Shown here piece by piece: positions 15,131-24,054 of a stretch of 64,000 nt of DNA. This DNA is from Streptomyces sp. Y2F8-2 (lineage in GTDB: Bacteria; Actinomycetota; Actinomycetes; Streptomycetales; Streptomycetaceae): the NCBI RefSeq assembly GCF_014905555.1, contig NZ_BNGS01000009.1, positions 248,001 through 312,000 of the forward strand, in the 5' to 3' direction. Both the position numbers and the translations under genes were made by a program. Each line of letters starts with the position of its first letter. Position 1 is the stretch's first letter. The notes beneath the pieces are model-generated. The model was given only the letters and a program-made list of their open reading frames with translations. It was not told where the DNA came from and did not search any database.

Positions 15131-16678
15131 ATGCTGCTGAGCCGGCTCGCCCATGTGTCCCAGGAGGTCGCCGCCGCCTCGGCGCGGTCCCGGAAGATCG
15201 CGCTGCTCGCCGAGCTGTTCCGGGCCGCCGACGCGGACGACGTGCCGATCGTCATCCCGTATCTGGCCGGACGCCTGCCCCAGGGGCGGCTCGGCATCGG
15301 CTGGAAGCTCCTCGACCAGGGAGTACCGCCGGCCGAGGTGGCCACGCTCACCGTGCGGGACGTGGACGCCCGGCTGACCCGGATCGGCTCGGTCACCGGC
15401 ACCGGCTCGCAGGCGGAACGCAGGAGGCTGGTCGGCGCGTTGCTGGCGGCGGCCACCGCCGAGGAGCAGCGGTTCCTGTTCGGCCTGCTCACCGGGGAAG
15501 TGCGGCAGGGGGCGCTGGACGCCCACGCCGTGGAGGGGCTGGCCGGGGCGACGGGCGCCGACCCGGCGGACGTACGGCGGGCCGTCATGCTCGCCGGGTC
15601 GCTGCAGACCGTGGCGCGGGCCCTGCTCGCCGACGGCCCGGCGGCCTTGGAGGCGTTCCGGCTCACGGTCGGCCGGCCGGTGCTGCCGATGCTGGCGCAG
15701 ACCGCCTCCTCGGTCGCGGAGGCCGTCCGGAAGCTGGGTGCGTGCGCCGTCGAGGAGAAGCTCGACGGCATCCGCGTCCAGGTCCACCGGGACGGCGACG
15801 AGGTACGCATCCACACCCGGACCCTGGACGACATCACCGACCGGCTGCCGGAGATCACCTCGGCCGCCCTCGAGTTGCGGGGCGAGCGGTTCATCCTGGA
15901 CGGCGAGGTCATCGCCCTGGACGCGGACGGCAGGCCGCGCTCCTTCCAGGAGACCTCGGGGCGTGTCGGCTCCCGGGTGGACGTCGCGACGGCCGCCGCG
16001 ACCGTCCCCGTCTCCCCCGTCTTCTTCGACGCGCTGTCCGTGGACGGCCGCGACCTGCTGGACCTGCCGTTCACGGACCGCCACGCCGAGCTCGCCCGGC
16101 TGGTCCCCGAACCCATGCGGGTGCGGCGCACGCTCGTGCACGACCCGGGCGACCCGGGGGACGTCGCCGCCGCGGAGACCTTCCTCACCGAGACGCTGAA
16201 GCGCGGACACGAGGGCGTGGTGGTCAAGGCGCTCGACGCCCCCTACAGCGCGGGCCGGCGCGGCGCGTCCTGGCTCAAGGTGAAACCGGTGCACACCCTC
16301 GACCTGGTGGTGCTGGCCGCCGAGTGGGGCCACGGTCGCCGCACCGGCAGGCTGTCCAACCTCCACCTCGGCGCCCGCAACCCCGACGGCTCCTTCGCGA
16401 TGCTCGGCAAGACGTTCAAGGGCATGACGGACGCGATGCTCGCCTGGCAGACCGAGCGGCTGAAGGAACTGGCCGTCGAGGACAACGGCTGGGTGGTGAA
16501 GGTACGGCCCGAGCTCGTGGTCGAGATCGCCTACGACGGGCTGCAGCGCTCCACCCGCTACCCGGCCGGCGTCACGCTGCGCTTCGCCCGGGTGGTGCGC
16601 TATCGGGAGGACAAGCGCCCCGAGGAGGCCGACACCGTGGAGACGCTGCTGGCCGCCCACCCCGAGGTGGCGCCGTGA
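15131..16678 (+). CDS. ATP-dependent DNA ligase
   Basis: A protein of 515 aa. It is an ATP-dependent ligase of the archaeal/LigB type with an N-terminal DNA-binding domain (~1-190), an adenylation domain, and an OB-fold. Motif I is CAVEEKLDGIRVQ with the nucleotidyl lysine at about residue 210. Other visible motifs are RFILDGEVIALD (III), HEGVVVKALDAPY (IV) and GASWLKVKPVH (V), followed by the OB segment ending VEIAYDGLQRSTRYPAGVTLRFARVVRYREDK. It would seal nicks in repair; replication presumably uses the NAD-dependent LigA elsewhere. The stop overlaps the next gene's GTG. Confidence 0.93.
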   Translation: MLLSRLAHVSQEVAAASARSRKIALLAELFRAADADDVPIVIPYLAGRLPQGRLGIGWKLLDQGVPPAEVATLTVRDVDARLTRIGSVTGTGSQAERRRLVGALLAAATAEEQRFLFGLLTGEVRQGALDAHAVEGLAGATGADPADVRRAVMLAGSLQTVARALLADGPAALEAFRLTVGRPVLPMLAQTASSVAEAVRKLGACAVEEKLDGIRVQVHRDGDEVRIHTRTLDDITDRLPEITSAALELRGERFILDGEVIALDADGRPRSFQETSGRVGSRVDVATAAATVPVSPVFFDALSVDGRDLLDLPFTDRHAELARLVPEPMRVRRTLVHDPGDPGDVAAAETFLTETLKRGHEGVVVKALDAPYSAGRRGASWLKVKPVHTLDLVVLAAEWGHGRRTGRLSNLHLGARNPDGSFAMLGKTFKGMTDAMLAWQTERLKELAVEDNGWVVKVRPELVVEIAYDGLQRSTRYPAGVTLRFARVVRYREDKRPEEADTVETLLAAHPEVAP

Positions 16679-17160
16679 GCGGGCGGAGCAGACGCAGCGC
16701 GGGTCTGCTGCTGTTCCGGCGCACCGACCACGGTCCGGAGGTCCTGCTGGCCCACATGGGCGGCCCGTTCTTCGCCCGCCGTGAGGCCGGCGCGTGGACC
16801 GTCCCCAAGGGCGAGTACGACCCCGACGAGCCGTCCTGGGACGCGGCCCGCCGCGAGTTCCGGGAGGAGCTGGGGCTGGCGCCGCCCGACGGGGAGGCCG
16901 TCCCGCTCGGCGAGGTGCGGCAGAGCGGCGGCAAGACCGTCACGGCCTGGGCGGTCGAGGCGGACCTCGACCCGGCGGCGATCGAGCCGGGCACCTTCAC
17001 GATGGAGTGGCCGCCGAAGTCGGGGCGTCTGGAGGAGTTCCCGGAGGTGGACCGGGTGGCGTGGTTCGACCTCGACCGGGCCCGGGAGGTGATCGTGAGC
17101 GCACAGAGGGCGTTTCTCGACCGGCTCGCGGAGCACTCGAGCGACGGCGGTGTCCGATGA
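16675..17160 (+). CDS. Nudix hydrolase
   Basis: A protein of 161 aa with a GTG start overlapping the ligase stop (GTGA), so it is co-translated with it. The Nudix box is seen as GEYDPDEPSWDAARREFREELGL with the REFREELG core. The N-terminal SAGLLLFRR strand and LLAHMGGPFFARREAGAWTVPKG fit the DNA-ligase-associated group of Nudix proteins, for which the substrate is not established. The coupling suggests a role in nucleotide clean-up or repair. Confidence 0.88.
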   Translation: MSGRSRRSAGLLLFRRTDHGPEVLLAHMGGPFFARREAGAWTVPKGEYDPDEPSWDAARREFREELGLAPPDGEAVPLGEVRQSGGKTVTAWAVEADLDPAAIEPGTFTMEWPPKSGRLEEFPEVDRVAWFDLDRAREVIVSAQRAFLDRLAEHSSDGGVR

Positions 17161-17239
17161 CACCGGGACAACGCCGCCCGCGTTGCGGCCGCCACCGCCG
17201 CGCGGGAAGGTCGAAGCAAGCCCTTCCAGGAGGTCAGCC

Positions 17240-18625
17240 ATGCCCATCGCCACCGTGAACCCGGCGACCGGCGAGACGCTCAAGACGTACGACGCCCTGG
17301 GCGCGGAGGAGATCGAGCGCAGGCTCGCCGCCGCCGAGGCCGCGTTCCGCACCCATCGCACCACGACGTTCGCCGAGCGGGCGCTGCTCATGCGCAAGGC
17401 GGCCGACCTGCTCGAGGAGGACCAGCAGGACATCGCCCGGGTGATCACCACCGAGATGGGCAAGCCGGTCAAGCAGGCCCGCTCCGAGGCCGCCAAGTGC
17501 GCCAAGGCCATGCGCTGGTACGCCGACCGCGCCGAGGAGCTGCTCGCCGACGAGGAGCCCCCCGACGTCGACGTGAAGGACTCGGGCGCCTCCCGGGTGA
17601 TCGTGCGCTACCGGCCGCTCGGCCCGGTGCTCGCCGTGATGCCGTGGAACTTCCCGCTGTGGCAGGTGATCCGGTTCGCGGCGCCCGCGCTGATGGCGGG
17701 GAACGTGGGCCTGCTCAAGCACGCCTCCAACGTCCCGCAGACCGCCCTCTACCTGGAGGACCTGTTCCGCCGGGCGGGCTTCCCCGAAGGCTGCTTCCAG
17801 ACCCTGCTGATCGGCTCCGGAGAGGTCGAGAAGGTCCTGCGCGACCCGCGGGTCAAGGCGGCCACGCTCACCGGCAGCGAGCCGGCGGGCCGGTCCGTCG
17901 CCTCGGTCGCCGGGGACGAGATCAAGAAGACGGTGCTGGAACTGGGCGGCAGCGACCCCTACATCGTCATGCCGTCCGCGGACCTGGACCGGGCCGCGCA
18001 GGTCGCGGTGACGGCCAGGGTGCAGAACACCGGGCAGTCCTGCATCGCCGCCAAGCGGTTCATCGTGCACGCGGACGTGTTCGACGCGTTCGCCGAGCGG
18101 TTCACAGCCGGAATGAAGGCGCTCAAGATCGGCGACCCGATGGACGAGGAGACCGAGGTCGGGCCGCTGTACAGCGAGCGGGGCCGGGCCGACCTCGAGG
18201 AGCTCGTCGACGACGCGGTGGAGGCGGGCGCGACGGTGCTGTGCGGCGGCGAGCGGCCCGACCGGCCGGGCTGGTACTACCCGCCGACCGTCCTCGCCGA
18301 CATCACCCCCGAGATGCGGATCCACCACGAGGAGGCGTTCGGCCCGGTGGCCACGCTGTACCGGGCTGCGGACCTCGACGAGGCGGTGGCGATCGCGAAC
18401 GACTCGCCGTTCGGACTGAGTTCGAACGTCTGGACGCGCAACGGGACCGAAGTGGACCGTTTCGTGCAGGATCTGGAGGCCGGCGGGGTGTACGTCAACG
18501 GGATGACGGCGTCCCATCCGGCCTTCCCGTTCGGCGGGGCCAAGCGCTCCGGTTACGGGCGCGAGCTGGCCGAGCACGGAATCCGCGAGTTCTGCAACAT
18601 CACCACGGTGTGGCACGGGGCGTGA
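17240..18625 (+). CDS. NAD(P)-dependent succinate-semialdehyde dehydrogenase
   Basis: A protein of 461 aa from the ATG at 17240, with AGGAGGT upstream. Aldehyde dehydrogenase features are MPWNFPLWQ, LTGSEPAGRSV, the general-base Glu in LELGGSDPYIV (about residue 234), and the catalytic Cys in GQSCIAAKRFIVH (about residue 268). The short N-terminus and overall sequence match the SSADH subgroup that oxidises succinic semialdehyde to succinate (GABA shunt). Other small aldehydes are possible. Located 79 nt after the Nudix gene with its own strong ribosome binding site. Confidence 0.87.
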   Translation: MPIATVNPATGETLKTYDALGAEEIERRLAAAEAAFRTHRTTTFAERALLMRKAADLLEEDQQDIARVITTEMGKPVKQARSEAAKCAKAMRWYADRAEELLADEEPPDVDVKDSGASRVIVRYRPLGPVLAVMPWNFPLWQVIRFAAPALMAGNVGLLKHASNVPQTALYLEDLFRRAGFPEGCFQTLLIGSGEVEKVLRDPRVKAATLTGSEPAGRSVASVAGDEIKKTVLELGGSDPYIVMPSADLDRAAQVAVTARVQNTGQSCIAAKRFIVHADVFDAFAERFTAGMKALKIGDPMDEETEVGPLYSERGRADLEELVDDAVEAGATVLCGGERPDRPGWYYPPTVLADITPEMRIHHEEAFGPVATLYRAADLDEAVAIANDSPFGLSSNVWTRNGTEVDRFVQDLEAGGVYVNGMTASHPAFPFGGAKRSGYGRELAEHGIREFCNITTVWHGA

Positions 18626-18650
18626 GCGTTCCACGGTTACGATCGCCTCT

Positions 18651-18881
18651 GTGAACCGCGAAGTGACCCTTCCTCTGATCGTCGACGACCGCGGGACCTT
18701 GCAGGTGGCTGCCGCCGATGTGAGCAAGTTGCTGCGCAGGCTGGGCGGTCGATGGGTGCGGCTTGTGGAGGAGGGGGACCAGGGGCTGGACGAGGACACG
18801 GTGGCCGCGTTGGCCATCGAGCTGGCGAAACTCGCGGACCGGATCGACGTCGCGTGCATCGCGCACAGCAGCGGTTCGTAG
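18651..18881 (+). CDS. Small conserved Streptomyces protein (DUF6213-like), 76 aa
   Basis: GTG start 25 nt after the dehydrogenase stop. The sequence (MNREVTLPLIVDDRGTLQVAAADVSKLLRRLGGRWVRLVEEGD...) resembles the DUF6213 family as I recall it: a short beta strand, a helix with LLRRLGGRWVRLV, then a helix AIELAKLADRIDVACIAH. No transmembrane or signal segment. Function unknown. Confidence 0.75.
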   Translation: MNREVTLPLIVDDRGTLQVAAADVSKLLRRLGGRWVRLVEEGDQGLDEDTVAALAIELAKLADRIDVACIAHSSGS

Positions 18882-18896
18882 GCGGCCGGGGGCCGC
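18882..18896. terminator. Hairpin between convergent genes
   Basis: GCGGCC-GGG-GGCCGC, a 6-bp GC stem directly after the DUF6213-like stop and 5 nt before the stop of the convergent TenA-like gene. Probably serves both strands. Confidence 0.45.
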
Positions 18897-18901
18897 TGCC
18901 G

Positions 18902-19567
18902 TCAGCCCTTGCCGTCCAGTTCCCACAGCGCGTGCCAGAAAGCGGTCTCGTAGCTCTGGAGCAGGCGGCCGTAGCGGTGGGCGCGCTCCTCGTTCAGGCG
19001 GTCCGCCTCCAGGGCCTCCTGGATCGCCGCGCCCGCCTTCCGGTCCAGGTCCGGGGACGGCTCCGCGAACAGGTCGAAGAAGGCGCAGGCCTCGTCGGTG
19101 AAGCCGTAGCAGTGGCGTAGCGCCAGCGCGATCCTCGCGCAGTAGTCGCCCCAGGTCGCGAAGTTGGCGCTCAGGGCCAGGGCGACGTCGGCCGGTTCCC
19201 CGTTCAGGGCCAGCCAGGCCACGTAGGCGGCATACCCCTGGCAGTCCGCCATCGGCTCGTACCCGGCCGGCTTCGCCTCCTCGCAGGCGGCGGCGTACGC
19301 GCCCAGGCGGTCCTGGGCCACGGCCTCGGCCTCGGCGAGCGCGGTGAAGAAGTCCGTGCACGCCGGCTGGTCCCGGCAGCGCTCGGCGAGGTGCCGGAAG
19401 GCGCGGCGGTCGGAGGCGATCACGTCCCGCTCTTCGGCGGCGAGGGCGGCGAGGGTGGCGGGCCGGGCCGCCCCGCGGGCGATCAGCGGAAGCAGCCGGT
19501 TGGCGTGCGGGTCGGGGGCCAGCCTCTCGGCGGCCGTCTCCAGCAGTTCCCTGGCCGTACGTGTCAT
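18902..19567 (-). CDS. TenA/thiaminase-2-like protein
   Basis: A protein of 221 aa, all-helical, of the TenA/THI-4 haem-oxygenase-like fold. Visible segments are ANRLLPLIARGAARPATLAALAAEERDVIASDRRAFRHLAERC, YAAYVAWLALNGEPADVALALSANFATWGDYCARIALAL, and a C-terminal YETAFWHALWEL. Classical TenA uses a catalytic Cys and Glu; a Cys is present in GDYCARI but the match to true thiaminases is distant, so a different small-molecule role is possible. GAGGAGGGG precedes the ATG. Divergent from rppA across about 200 bp. Confidence 0.7.
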   Translation of the reverse strand: MTRTARELLETAAERLAPDPHANRLLPLIARGAARPATLAALAAEERDVIASDRRAFRHLAERCRDQPACTDFFTALAEAEAVAQDRLGAYAAACEEAKPAGYEPMADCQGYAAYVAWLALNGEPADVALALSANFATWGDYCARIALALRHCYGFTDEACAFFDLFAEPSPDLDRKAGAAIQEALEADRLNEERAHRYGRLLQSYETAFWHALWELDGKG

Positions 19568-19764
19568 CGACGCCCCTCCTCACTACGCTGTGCGACCTTA
19601 CGCACACATGTCGTCACTGTACGTCCACCACTGGATCGGAGTATCACCGCGAGATATCCCCGCTGCGTCGGGTGATCGTGGGTGGACCACCCGCGTACGG
19701 GTGACGAACCCCCTTCCGCCGGGGGACGAAGAGTCCTCCGCCAAGGCGAAAGAAGGCGCGCTCC

Positions 19765-20829
19765 ATGGCGACTCTGTGCAAGCCCGCGGTTTCTGTCCCG
19801 GAACACGTGATCACGATGGAGGAGACGCTGGACCTGGCGCGCTCCCGCCACCCGGACCATCCCCAACTCCCTCTCGCGCTGAGGCTCATCGCGAACACCG
19901 GGGTCAAGACCCGGCACATCGTGCAGCCCATCGAGGAGACCCTGAAGCACCCGGGCTTCGAGGAGCGCAACAACCTCTATGAGGCCGAGGCGAAGGCCCG
20001 CGTGCCCGCGGTGGTGCAGCGGGCGCTGGACGACGCCGAACTGCTCACCACCGACATCGACGTGATCATCTACGTGTCGTGCACCGGGTTCATGATGCCC
20101 TCGCTGACCGCGTGGCTGATCAACTCCATGGGCTTCAGCACCGACACCCGGCAGATACCCATAGCCCAGTTGGGCTGCGCCGCCGGCGGCGCGGCCATCA
20201 ACCGGGCACACGACTTCTGCACGGCCTACCCCGACGCCAACGCCCTCATCGTGGCCTGCGAGTTCTGCTCGTTGTGCTACCAGCCCACCGACCTGGGCGT
20301 CGGCTCGCTCCTGTCCAACGGCCTGTTCGGCGACGGCGTCGCGGCGGCGGTCGTGCGCGGCAAGGGCGGCACCGGCGTGAAGCTGGAACGCAACGCCTCG
20401 TACCTGATCCCGAAGACCGAGGAGTGGATCGCGTACGACGTCCGGGCCACCGGTTTCCACTTCCTGCTGGACAAGCGGGTGCCCACCACGATGGAACCGC
20501 TCGCCCCGGCACTCGACGGACTGGCCAGGCAGCATGGCTGGGACGCCTCCGAGCTGGACTTCTACATCGTCCACGCAGGCGGCCCGCGCATCCTGGACGA
20601 CCTGAGCAAGTTCCTGCACGTGCCGGCGGAGGCGTTCCGGTTCAGCCGGGCCACCCTCACCGAGTACGGCAACATCGCGAGCGCCGTCGTCCTGGACGCG
20701 CTGCGCCGGCTGTTCGAGTCGGGCGGTGCCGAACACGCGGCGCGCGGGCTGCTGGCCGGTTTCGGACCGGGCATCACGGCGGAGATGGCGCTGGGCCGCT
20801 GGCACATCTCCGGGAACGGGAAGAAATGA
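19765..20829 (+). CDS. rppA: 1,3,6,8-tetrahydroxynaphthalene synthase (type III PKS)
   Basis: A protein of 354 aa. It condenses five malonyl-CoA into 1,3,6,8-tetrahydroxynaphthalene, precursor of flaviolin and HPQ melanin-type pigments. The type III PKS catalytic triad is present: Cys138 in QLGCAAGG, His in FYIVHAGGPRIL, and Asn in TLTEYGNIASAVVL. The first and last residues match RppA proteins well. It starts a tight cluster with a P450 (1 nt away) and a cupin (7 nt further), equivalent to S. coelicolor SCO1206-SCO1208. Confidence 0.95.
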   Translation: MATLCKPAVSVPEHVITMEETLDLARSRHPDHPQLPLALRLIANTGVKTRHIVQPIEETLKHPGFEERNNLYEAEAKARVPAVVQRALDDAELLTTDIDVIIYVSCTGFMMPSLTAWLINSMGFSTDTRQIPIAQLGCAAGGAAINRAHDFCTAYPDANALIVACEFCSLCYQPTDLGVGSLLSNGLFGDGVAAAVVRGKGGTGVKLERNASYLIPKTEEWIAYDVRATGFHFLLDKRVPTTMEPLAPALDGLARQHGWDASELDFYIVHAGGPRILDDLSKFLHVPAEAFRFSRATLTEYGNIASAVVLDALRRLFESGGAEHAARGLLAGFGPGITAEMALGRWHISGNGKK

Positions 20830-20830
20830 G

Positions 20831-22078
20831 ATGACCACCGACACGGACGACAGGCGGCGCGCCGCGGCCGAGGGGACGAGCAGCGGGATCCTGCCGCCGG
20901 TCCGCCCCTGGCCCGCCCCCCGCCCGCCCGGCGTGGACCTCGACCCGGACCTGGCCGAGCTGATGCGCGAAGGCCCGGTCAGCCGGGTCGGGCGGCCCGA
21001 CGGCGAGGGCTGGGCCTGGCTCGTGACCCGCTACGACGATGTGCGAGCGGTCACGAACGACCCCCGGTTCGGCCGTGAGCCGGTCATGGACGGTCGCCCG
21101 GCCCGGCTCGCCCCGCACGTCGTCCCGCAGCGGGACGCGGTCACCTTCCCGGACTCCTCCGAGCCTGCCCGGCCGCGCCGCTCGGTCGCCGCGGCCTTCA
21201 CGGCGCGCGGCGTCGAGCGGGTGCGCGAGACGGCGCGGCGCATGCTCGACGAACTGGTCGACGAGCTGCTCCAGGACGGGCCTCCGGCCGACCTCATCGC
21301 GGCGGTTCTCGGCCCCTTCCCCGGTGCCCTGATCTGCGAGCTGATGGGCGTCCCGGCCGCCGACCGGCACGACATGCGCACCTGGACCCGGCTCATCCTC
21401 TCCCCCGCGCACGGCTCGAAGACCGGTGAGCGCGCCAGGGACGAGATGAACGCGTACTTCACCGGCCTGATCGGGGCCCGTGAGGGCGGCACCGGCGAGG
21501 ACGTCGTCTCGCTGCTCGGGGCCGCCGTGGGTCTGGGTGAGGCGGCACTCGACGAGGCGGCCGGCCTCGCGGTGCTGCTGCAGATCGGCGCGGAGGCGGT
21601 CACCGGCCACACCGGCCGGATGTTCCACCTCCTGCTGACCCGCCCGGACCTGACCGAACGTCTGCGGGCCGAGCCGGCGATCCGCCCGCAGGCCGTCGAC
21701 GAACTGCTGCGGTACGTCCCGCACCGCAACGCCGTGGGACCGCCCCGGGTGGCGACGCAGGACGTGGAGGTCGGGGGCGTGCGGATCCGGGCGGGTGAGG
21801 CGGTGTATGTGTCGTACGCGGCGGCGAACCGCGACCCGGGCGTCTTCCCGGACCCGGAGACGATCGACTTCGCGCGCTACCCGAACCCCCATGTGGCGTT
21901 CGGCTCCGGCCCGCACCGCTGCCCGGGCGGCATGCCGGCCAGGCTGGCGTCCGAGATGCTGCTGGACGCGCTCCTGGACCGGGTGCCGGGGCTGCGGCTC
22001 GCGGTGCCGCCCGATGAGGTCCCCTTCCGTGAGGGCGCGCTGACCCGCGGGCCCGATGCCCTTCCCGTGACGTGGTGA
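20831..22078 (+). CDS. Cytochrome P450 of the rppA cluster (CYP158-like, RppB-type)
   Basis: A protein of 415 aa. The haem-binding loop is FGSGPHRCPGG with Cys at about residue 364; the ExxR motif is visible as DELLRYVPHR. The I-helix reads LLQIGAEAVTGHTG: the acidic residue of the usual (A/G)Gx(D/E)T motif is kept but the following Thr is replaced by Ala, as reported for CYP158A2. In that system the P450 polymerises flaviolin or couples phenols. The ATG lies 1 nt after the rppA stop. Confidence 0.9.
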   Translation: MTTDTDDRRRAAAEGTSSGILPPVRPWPAPRPPGVDLDPDLAELMREGPVSRVGRPDGEGWAWLVTRYDDVRAVTNDPRFGREPVMDGRPARLAPHVVPQRDAVTFPDSSEPARPRRSVAAAFTARGVERVRETARRMLDELVDELLQDGPPADLIAAVLGPFPGALICELMGVPAADRHDMRTWTRLILSPAHGSKTGERARDEMNAYFTGLIGAREGGTGEDVVSLLGAAVGLGEAALDEAAGLAVLLQIGAEAVTGHTGRMFHLLLTRPDLTERLRAEPAIRPQAVDELLRYVPHRNAVGPPRVATQDVEVGGVRIRAGEAVYVSYAAANRDPGVFPDPETIDFARYPNPHVAFGSGPHRCPGGMPARLASEMLLDALLDRVPGLRLAVPPDEVPFREGALTRGPDALPVTW

Positions 22079-22085
22079 GCGGCTC

Positions 22086-22625
22086 ATGACGACGACTGAC
22101 AGACCAGTGGCCACCGAGGGCCTGTTCGTGCCGCCGGGTCAGGGACGTGTGGTCCAGACACCGGCCCAGCACGTGACGTTCAAGGTGACCGGCTCGCACT
22201 CGCGCATGGCGTCCACGTTCGAGGTGATCGTGCCGCCGGGCTTCGACGTCGGCGCCCATGTGCACACGCGCAGCGAGGAGCTTTTCTACGTGCTCGAGGG
22301 CGAGCTGGACGTGCTCGCCTTCGAGCCGCGCGTCCGGACCCCCGACAACTGGCAGAAGTGGGAGTCGAGCTCGGGCCGCCGGGTGCTCCGCGCCACCCCG
22401 GGCACGGTCATCGTCGTGCCCCCCGGCTGCCCCCACGCCTTCGCGAACCCGACGGAGACCCCGGCGAAGATGTTCTTCCAGGCGTCCCCGCCCCCGGACC
22501 ACGAACGCTACTTCGAGGAACTCCTGGAGATCCTCGCCGACGGGGGCCCGCCGGACCACGAGGCGATCGAGGCGCTGCGGAGGCGGTACGACATCGAGCA
22601 GATCACGCCGCTCAAGCACCGGTAG
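22086..22625 (+). CDS. Cupin quinone-forming monooxygenase (MomA/SCO1208-like)
   Basis: A protein of 179 aa with a single cupin_2 barrel. The metal-site motifs are GAHVHTRSEELFYVLEGELDVLAFEP and PPGCPHAFANPTETPAKMFF. The homologous protein of the S. coelicolor cluster (SCO1208) and its relative MomA convert tetrahydroxynaphthalene to flaviolin with O2, and position and size here fit that job. Third gene of the cluster, 7 nt after the P450. Confidence 0.85.
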   Translation: MTTTDRPVATEGLFVPPGQGRVVQTPAQHVTFKVTGSHSRMASTFEVIVPPGFDVGAHVHTRSEELFYVLEGELDVLAFEPRVRTPDNWQKWESSSGRRVLRATPGTVIVVPPGCPHAFANPTETPAKMFFQASPPPDHERYFEELLEILADGGPPDHEAIEALRRRYDIEQITPLKHR

Positions 22626-22642
22626 AGCCTGGTGAGGGGCCC

Positions 22643-23869
22643 TCAGCGAATGGGCATGCCGGAAAGCGTCCGGGCGATCACCAGCCGCTGGATCTCGCTG
22701 GTGCCCTCGAAGATCGTGTAGATGGCCGCGTCCCGGTGCATGCGCTCCACGGGGTACTCCCGGGTGTACCCGTTGCCCCCGAGGATCTGTATCGCCTGGG
22801 CCGTGACCTTCTTCGCCGTCTCGCTCGCGAACAGCTTCGACATCGACCCCTCGGCAGCGGTGAACGGCTTGCCGTTGACCGCCATCCACGAGGCCCGCCA
22901 CACCAGCAGCCGCGCGGCGTCGATCTGCGTGCGCATGTCCGCGAGCTGGAAGGCGACGCCCTGGTTGTCGATGATCGGCCGCCCGAACTGCTCGCGCGTC
23001 CTGGCGTAGTCGAGGGCCACCTCGTAGGCGGCGCGAGCGGTGCCCACCGCCATGGCGCCCACCGCGGGACGGCTCGCCTCGAAGGTGGCCATCGCCGCGT
23101 TCTTCACGCGCTCCCCGCCCTTCCTCGCCTTCTCCCGGGCGCGGGCGAGCCGCTCGTCCAGCTTCTCCTTGCCGCCGAGCAGGCAGGATCCGGGGACACG
23201 GACGTCGTCGAGGATCACCTCCGCGGTGTGCGAGGCGCGGATGCCGTGCTTCTTGAACTTCTGGCCCTGGGCGAGGCCCGGCGTGTTCGGCGGGATGATG
23301 AAGGACGCGTGACCCTTGGAGCCCAGCTCGGGGTCGACGACCGCGACCACGACGTGGACGTTGGCGATGCCGCCGTTGGTCGCCCAGGTCTTGGTGCCGT
23401 TGATCACCCACTCGTCCTTGGCCTCGTCGTACACGGCGCGCGTGCGCAGGGAGGCCACGTCGGAGCCGGCGTCGGGCTCGGAGGAGCAGAAGGCGGCCAC
23501 CTTGACGTCGTCGGCGTCGCCGTACATCTGGGGGATCCAGGTGCCGATCTGCTCCTCAGTGCCGTTGGCGAGGACTCCGACGGCGGCGAGTCCGGTCCCG
23601 ACGATCGACAGGGCGATGCCCGCGTCGCCCCAGAACAGCTCCTCCATCGTCATGGGGATGCCGAGACCCGTGGAGTCGAAGTACTGCTGGGCATAGAAGT
23701 CGAGGGAGTAGATGCCGACCTTCGCGGCCTCCTGGATGACCGGCCAGGGAGTCTCCTCACGCTCGTCCCATTCGGCGGCCGCGGGGCGGATGACATCGGC
23801 GGCGAAGCCGTGCAGCCAGTCGCGGACCTCCTTCTGTTCGTCGTTGAGCTCCATGGTGAACTCGGCCAT
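22643..23869 (-). CDS. Acyl-CoA dehydrogenase
   Basis: A protein of 408 aa with full acyl-CoA dehydrogenase architecture: KVAAFCSSEPDAGSDVASLRTRA, EWVINGTKTWATNGGIANVHVVVAVVD, and the C-terminal YTREYPVERMHRDAAIYTIFEGTSEIQRLVIARTL with the family's catalytic-glutamate region in YTIFEGTSEIQ. A lysine-rich insertion around residues 225-250 (KEKLDERLARAREKARKGGERVK) lengthens the middle domain. It is divergent from a TetR regulator, and candidate fatty-acid operators lie between them. Confidence 0.9.
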   Translation of the reverse strand: MAEFTMELNDEQKEVRDWLHGFAADVIRPAAAEWDEREETPWPVIQEAAKVGIYSLDFYAQQYFDSTGLGIPMTMEELFWGDAGIALSIVGTGLAAVGVLANGTEEQIGTWIPQMYGDADDVKVAAFCSSEPDAGSDVASLRTRAVYDEAKDEWVINGTKTWATNGGIANVHVVVAVVDPELGSKGHASFIIPPNTPGLAQGQKFKKHGIRASHTAEVILDDVRVPGSCLLGGKEKLDERLARAREKARKGGERVKNAAMATFEASRPAVGAMAVGTARAAYEVALDYARTREQFGRPIIDNQGVAFQLADMRTQIDAARLLVWRASWMAVNGKPFTAAEGSMSKLFASETAKKVTAQAIQILGGNGYTREYPVERMHRDAAIYTIFEGTSEIQRLVIARTLSGMPIR

Positions 23870-23894
23870 GTCCCCTCCAGCACTGCGCTAACGT

Positions 23895-23931
23895 GTTACT
23901 TGCGGTAACAGCAGTCTGTTACTCGCCAGTA
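23895..23931. promoter_or_regulatory. Tandem palindromes between acyl-CoA dehydrogenase and TetR gene
   Basis: GTTAC-TTGCG-GTAAC at 23895-23909 and TACT-CGCC-AGTA at 23920-23931; TGTTACT also occurs alone near 24010. TACT(S)GC(S)AGTA-like palindromes are typical sites of TetR regulators of fatty-acid oxidation, so this is a likely operator for the adjacent TetR protein. Confidence 0.6.
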
Positions 23932-24054
23932 GGAGAAGTCAACTCCCGGGCCGGCCGGGCCGTCCCCTTGGCAAGTCGGCAGCTCGTTCGATACCGACTC
24001 GCCTTTCAGTGTTACTTTGCGCAGGCGTCACCGAATCAGGACGGGTGGGGAGAG

